DNA of 64,000 nucleotides from Hyparrhenia diplandra (Eukaryota > Streptophyta > Magnoliopsida > Poales > Poaceae), in assembly GCA_015847255.1 (NCBI GenBank), contig JADLZK010011559.1, positions 93,600 to 157,599 on the forward strand, written 5' to 3'. This document shows, piece by piece, positions 60,503-64,000 of this stretch. A model generated the notes under the pieces. It did not search any database. It saw only the letters and a program-made list of their open reading frames with translations, and was not told where the DNA came from. A program made the translations under genes and the position numbers. The number at the start of each line of letters is the position of its first letter. Position 1 is the first letter of the stretch.

Positions 60503-61035
60503 CAAGAAAGCAGATGTTGATGGCATTTTAACTTGTGTATTAACATTTATTTTTGCTCGACTTAGAAACTTAATTTTTCATGTTTATTTCTTGCACTCAA
60601 TGTGGTAAAATCAGAGTTCTCTCACACTTTGAATTCTAACTCGCTCGTGTCAGAAGCCACAACCTTACTTTCCATCTTAACCATGAAGCAAGATCAGTGC
60701 ACTTGTTGTAGGAAAATTCTGTTTGCTGGATTTATGTAAAGTTGTGCTTTTATTGTTGGGAATCTACAAACTAGTATTGCTGTCTCAACAGCAGTTGATA
60801 TTTAGAGACTTTAGATTTTGAACGAACTTAAATTTTGGGCTGTTGAGAGAACATAATGTGTTGATGTAGAGATTCTAGCTCGAAGATTGCTAAATTTTAA
60901 GGCTAAAACTTAAAACCATTCTGCCAATTATTCCTTTCTATGTTATCTCTATAGTTGTCGCTTTGCTGAAGAATTCTGGCGAAATTAGGATCCAACCGAT
61001 GCAGTCAGTTGCCACCCAGTCCGCCTTCGCCATCG
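60503..61035. other. Intergenic spacer
   Basis: AT-rich sequence with no recognised gene, up to the start of laccase-like sequence. (GCCATC)n-like short repeats occur at about 61024-61046. Confidence 0.4.
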
Positions 61036-61039
61036 CCAT

Positions 61040-61661
61040 CGCCATCGCGCCTACACCAACACGGTCGGCAGTGCCATCGCCATCGCTGTCCTCGAGTAGT
61101 GTGGCGCGCCTGCAACTGTGCTCCAGAACCTCCAGCCCCGCGCGCTGCCGCTGTACAACGACACGGGCGCGGTGGCCAACTTCTCGGCGAGATTCCGAGC
61201 CTCGCGAGCGCGGAGTACCGGCACTGGTGCCGCGGACGGTGGACCGGAAGTTCTTCTTCGCCGTCGGGCTCGGCGCCGACCCGTGCCAGAGCCGCGTCTC
61301 TCCTCCAGGCGCACTACCAGCGGCGTGCTCACGACCAACTTCCCGCGGTGCCGCCGGCGCCGTTTCAACTACACGGGCACGCCGCCCAACAACACGTTCG
61401 TCACGCACGGCACCATGGTGGTGCCGCTCAGCTTCAACACCACCGTCGAGGTGGTGCTCCAGGACACCAGCATCCTGGGCGCCGAGAGCCACCCGCTGCA
61501 CTTGCACGGTGGACCGGAAGTTTTTTTCTTCGTCGTCGGCCAGGGGTTCGGCAACTACGACGCCAACAACGACACCGCCAAGTACATCTCGTCGACCCCG
61601 TGCAGCGGAACACCATCACAGCGTGCCCACCGCCGGCTGGATCGCCATCTGCTTCGTTAGC
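61040..61661 (+). pseudogene. Laccase fragment
   Basis: Laccases are secreted multicopper oxidases of lignification. Pieces of the C-terminal half are readable in changing frames: YTNTVGSAIAIAV near 61049, LQNLQPRALPLYNDTGAVANF near 61121, VPRTVDRKFFFAVGLGADPC near 61225, FNYTGTPPNNTFVTHGT near 61366, and VVLQDTSILGAESHPLHLHG near 61451, which holds the copper-ligand HPLHLHG. GQGFGNYDANNDTAKY follows near 61542. The fragment stops before the HCH copper cluster at the usual end, has no N-terminal half, and contains a 17-bp repeated motif with small deletions. It is a decayed gene fragment, probably captured or left by duplication. Confidence 0.75.
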
Positions 61662-62078
61662 CGGCGGTTAGCCATTGCTTGCATGCGCTGGTGCTGCATG
61701 CCGCTGCCGCTGCAATTAGTAATCCTCCACGCTGTCCTTTATTTAGCCTGCTGCCGGCAGAACCATAATACATGCTCTTGGGCGCCACTAGCCAATTCTG
61801 GACGCGCGCGGCTTCCGAGGCCGGCCAGGAAGCCACCGGCCAACCACCAACTTCGGGGGTGCCATGCTGTGCCAGTGCCACGGTACGCAGTACAAATGCA
61901 TCAGCGATGTCCCCCTCCGACCGCTCCACCCGGCCGGTCGACGCACCGACGCATTCCTTCCGCCGTGCCACCCACCCTCCTCTCCTCTCGCGGAGGAGGT
62001 ACGGTGAGCACGAGCGCCACACCACACATCCAGCCGGCCGAGGTGCGTCGCCGCTGCAGGCTGCCCCGGGCTGAGACC
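61662..62078. other. EF-hand gene upstream region
   Basis: GC-rich spacer between the laccase fragment and the EF-hand gene, probably promoter and leader. Several frames are open through it, but none is supported. Confidence 0.4.
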
Positions 62079-63748
62079 ATGGCGGGCTCCAAGGTGGCCG
62101 TCGTCTTCATGTCGTCCGCCGCGCTGCTATGCCTGTACTACCACCTCCTCCTCCTGTCCCTCTCCGACGACCCGGCAGCCGTCCCTGCAGTCGCCGTGCG
62201 CCGCGCCGGTGGCCACCGTGCCAACACCACTCCATCGTCCGGGTCCCGCAACATCGTCCTCCGCTTCGGCATGTCCGGGCAGCCGCTCCGCGTCCACGCA
62301 CACGCCCCTGCCCCTGGCGGCGACCTCCCTGACATCGACACGTTCCGCGCCAAGCTCGACCGGCTGCTGCCCGACTGGTCGCGCTTCGACGCCGAGCTCG
62401 GCCCCATGCACCGCTACTTCGGGCTGGACGGGCAGCTGGACGTGCGCCAGCGGCTCGCGTACCTGTTCGCGATCCTTGACCGGTCGCCCTGGGACGGCGG
62501 CGTTGACGTCGCCGAGCTGGAGGCGTGGCTGCGCCGGCAGGCCGCCGCTCGGCTGGACGCCGTCACGCGGAGGGAGATGGCCCGACACGACATGGACGGC
62601 AACGGTGCCGTGACGCTGCGCGAGTTCTTCGCAGGTGAGTGCATTATCTCGGGTTCCAACACTACGGGTTGCTACGTCCCGATGCAGATGGAACAACATT
62701 TTAAGCCGAACTCTGAATTTTTTCCGTTCCTGCGTTTATTTTCTATCAAACTTAATGGATTCATGTGTTTCCAAACATGGATGCATACTAAGATTGGAGC
62801 AGCATGGGCCATGGCAAAATGGGTTGGTCGATGCACAAGTTTGCAAGCGCGGACAGAGACGGAGACGGCTCACTCAACGTGGTCGAATTCAACGAGTATA
62901 AATACGTCATAACCATTTAACTATATACATTCTGATCAACCTTTTTTTTTTTTGGTAACGTGAACATGCTGTCATGGCAGCTTCTTGCATCCTGAAGACA
63001 GCAGCCAAGAGAGCGTGATGCTGTGGCTACTCAAGGACAAGCTAAGGCACGATCGAGAAAATGTGATTTCGTAACGTTACGTTAATATTTTGTGTTTTAC
63101 TCTTGCAAACTGTAATATTTTGTTTTGGATGTTTTGTTTGGAGAACAGTGAGATGGACCATGACGAAGATGGCAGGTTAAGCTTGGAGGAGTTCGTCGCC
63201 CAATCTCACATGATTATTGCCCACATCTCCGGTGCACATCACGACGACGGTGGCCATGATTTTGAGCGTGCCGAAGCTGAAAAGAAGTTCAGAGAATTGG
63301 ACGCCGACATGGACAAGTAAAACATTCTAATAACAGCAATAATTTGACAAGATTATGAAATAGGTACGTATAAACATATAGTATTAATAAAACGTCTTGT
63401 AAAATTTTATCATTTTTTTTCCTCCAATGTTCAGCTACTTGACGGTGGAAGAAGCACGCTCTGCACTGCAGAGCCTCATTACAGGGGAGTTCTCATATGC
63501 TACTTCACATGCCAAGTTTTTGATGAAGGTGGTGGCCAAATCAATTTATTAAACTACTAAACAACTAGATTGTTTACTTTAATTTCCTTGTTTCTTACTA
63601 ATTATAATTGATACAGGCTGATGTTAACCAAGACGGCAAATTATCGTTGGAGGAGATGCTAGATGACTACGTATCCTTCTACAGCACCGTTTATACGGAT
63701 GATCATTACAGCAATGAAGTTGATAGTGATTCCCACGACGAGTTATGA
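62079..63748 (+). CDS. ER EF-hand calcium-binding protein (reticulocalbin/calumenin-like) ending in HDEL
   Basis: Exons 62079-62634, 62793-62895, 62981-63046, 63149-63316, 63435-63528 and 63617-63748 total 1119 nt (372 aa). Residues about 5-30 form a hydrophobic signal or anchor (KVAVVFMSSAALLCLYYHLLLLSLS). Five EF-hand loops can be read: DMDGNGAVTLRE (end of exon 1), DRDGDGSLNVVE, DHDEDGRLSLEE, DADMDNYLTVEE and DVNQDGKLSLEE. The C-terminus SHDEL is an ER-retention signal, so the protein is expected in the ER lumen or as a type II membrane protein buffering or sensing calcium, as in the CREC family. The intron after exon 3 appears to start with GC (AAG|GCACGA); the others are GT-AG. The arrangement of FLHPEDS after the second loop matches calumenin-type proteins. 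Confidence 0.9.
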
Positions 63749-64000
63749 GCAGTTAAGCCAGGGTAGGGCAGCGATATGGGGGAGGAGGTTCTTTACTTTC
63801 GAATAGGAGTTCACAGCCAAAAAAATGGAAAATGTACAGCAGACAATCAACTGCAAAAGATCAATTTTGTTCATCGTGACCCACTGTCTGTTTTACAATA
63901 TTTTTCATTAAAAACTAAAATTTTAAGGGCGTGTGTTTTTAAGAAAAAACTTTATGTTTTGGAACTGTCATCTCCAACCCCATACAATATTTAAATCCTA
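63749..64000. other. 3' flank of the EF-hand gene
   Basis: Likely 3' UTR. AT-rich, no further gene before the window ends. Confidence 0.5.

Overview
The window is nuclear DNA from a flowering plant, almost certainly a grass (Poaceae). The genes have many short exons with GT-AG introns, first exons are very GC-rich while 3' exons and introns are AT-rich, there are MITE-like and LTR-retrotransposon insertions, and the readable proteins look like monocot versions of known families. From memory, rice allantoinase lies on chromosome 4, so a syntenic position is plausible; I could not check this.

Layout. (1) 279-1144, minus: first exons of a cysteine-rich plant protein whose 3' end lies beyond the window. 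(2) 1.2-7.4 kb: non-coding, with two copies of an inverted-repeat element, a retroposon fragment and a local duplication. (3) 7454-11468, plus: a complete 15-exon allantoinase (503 aa). (4) 11.9-13.6 kb: a mosaic of short duplicated blocks. (5) 14044-16242, plus: RBM48, a U12-splicing factor (222 aa). (6) 17729-21560, plus: MutS2 with an Smr domain (911 aa), whose upstream region holds a duplication and a foldback hairpin. (7) 23982-28468, plus: an MLO-family membrane protein carrying three apparent one-base indels. (8) 28836-29117, plus: a small basic ORF. (9) 29743-33985, minus: a choline-transporter-like protein of the CTL1/CHER1 type, with a broken frame at its start codon. (10) 35918-47537: an 11.6-kb Ty1/copia element with 2.2-kb LTRs and target duplication CTTAG. 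(11) 48034-50717, plus: a GDSL/SGNH esterase (256 aa). (12) 53196-54995, plus: PSF1, a GINS subunit (197 aa). (13) 55603-60497: a second Ty1/copia element with 126-128 bp LTRs and target duplication CCATC. (14) About 61040-61661: a decayed laccase fragment. (15) 62079-63748, plus: an EF-hand protein with an N-terminal hydrophobic segment and a C-terminal HDEL (372 aa).

The genes do not form a pathway. They are independent housekeeping and membrane genes: ureide breakdown, minor-spliceosome function, organellar DNA maintenance, MLO signalling, choline transport, lipid ester hydrolysis, replication initiation and ER calcium binding. Exon phases sum to whole codons for ALN, RBM48, MutS2, GDSL, PSF1 and the EF-hand gene, which supports those models. 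MLO and CTL1 need single-base changes, mostly in homopolymers or GC-rich runs. Both retroelements have intact ends but shattered reading frames. Together these raise a question about base-level accuracy as well as about real decay.

I found no clearly new biological system. The items most worth a second look are the MLO indels (including paired ones that rewrite the calmodulin-binding tail), the short-LTR copia whose LTRs are nearly identical although its coding region is ruined, the foldback and duplication upstream of MutS2, a likely GC-AG intron, and a laccase fragment with an internal 17-bp templated-looking repeat.
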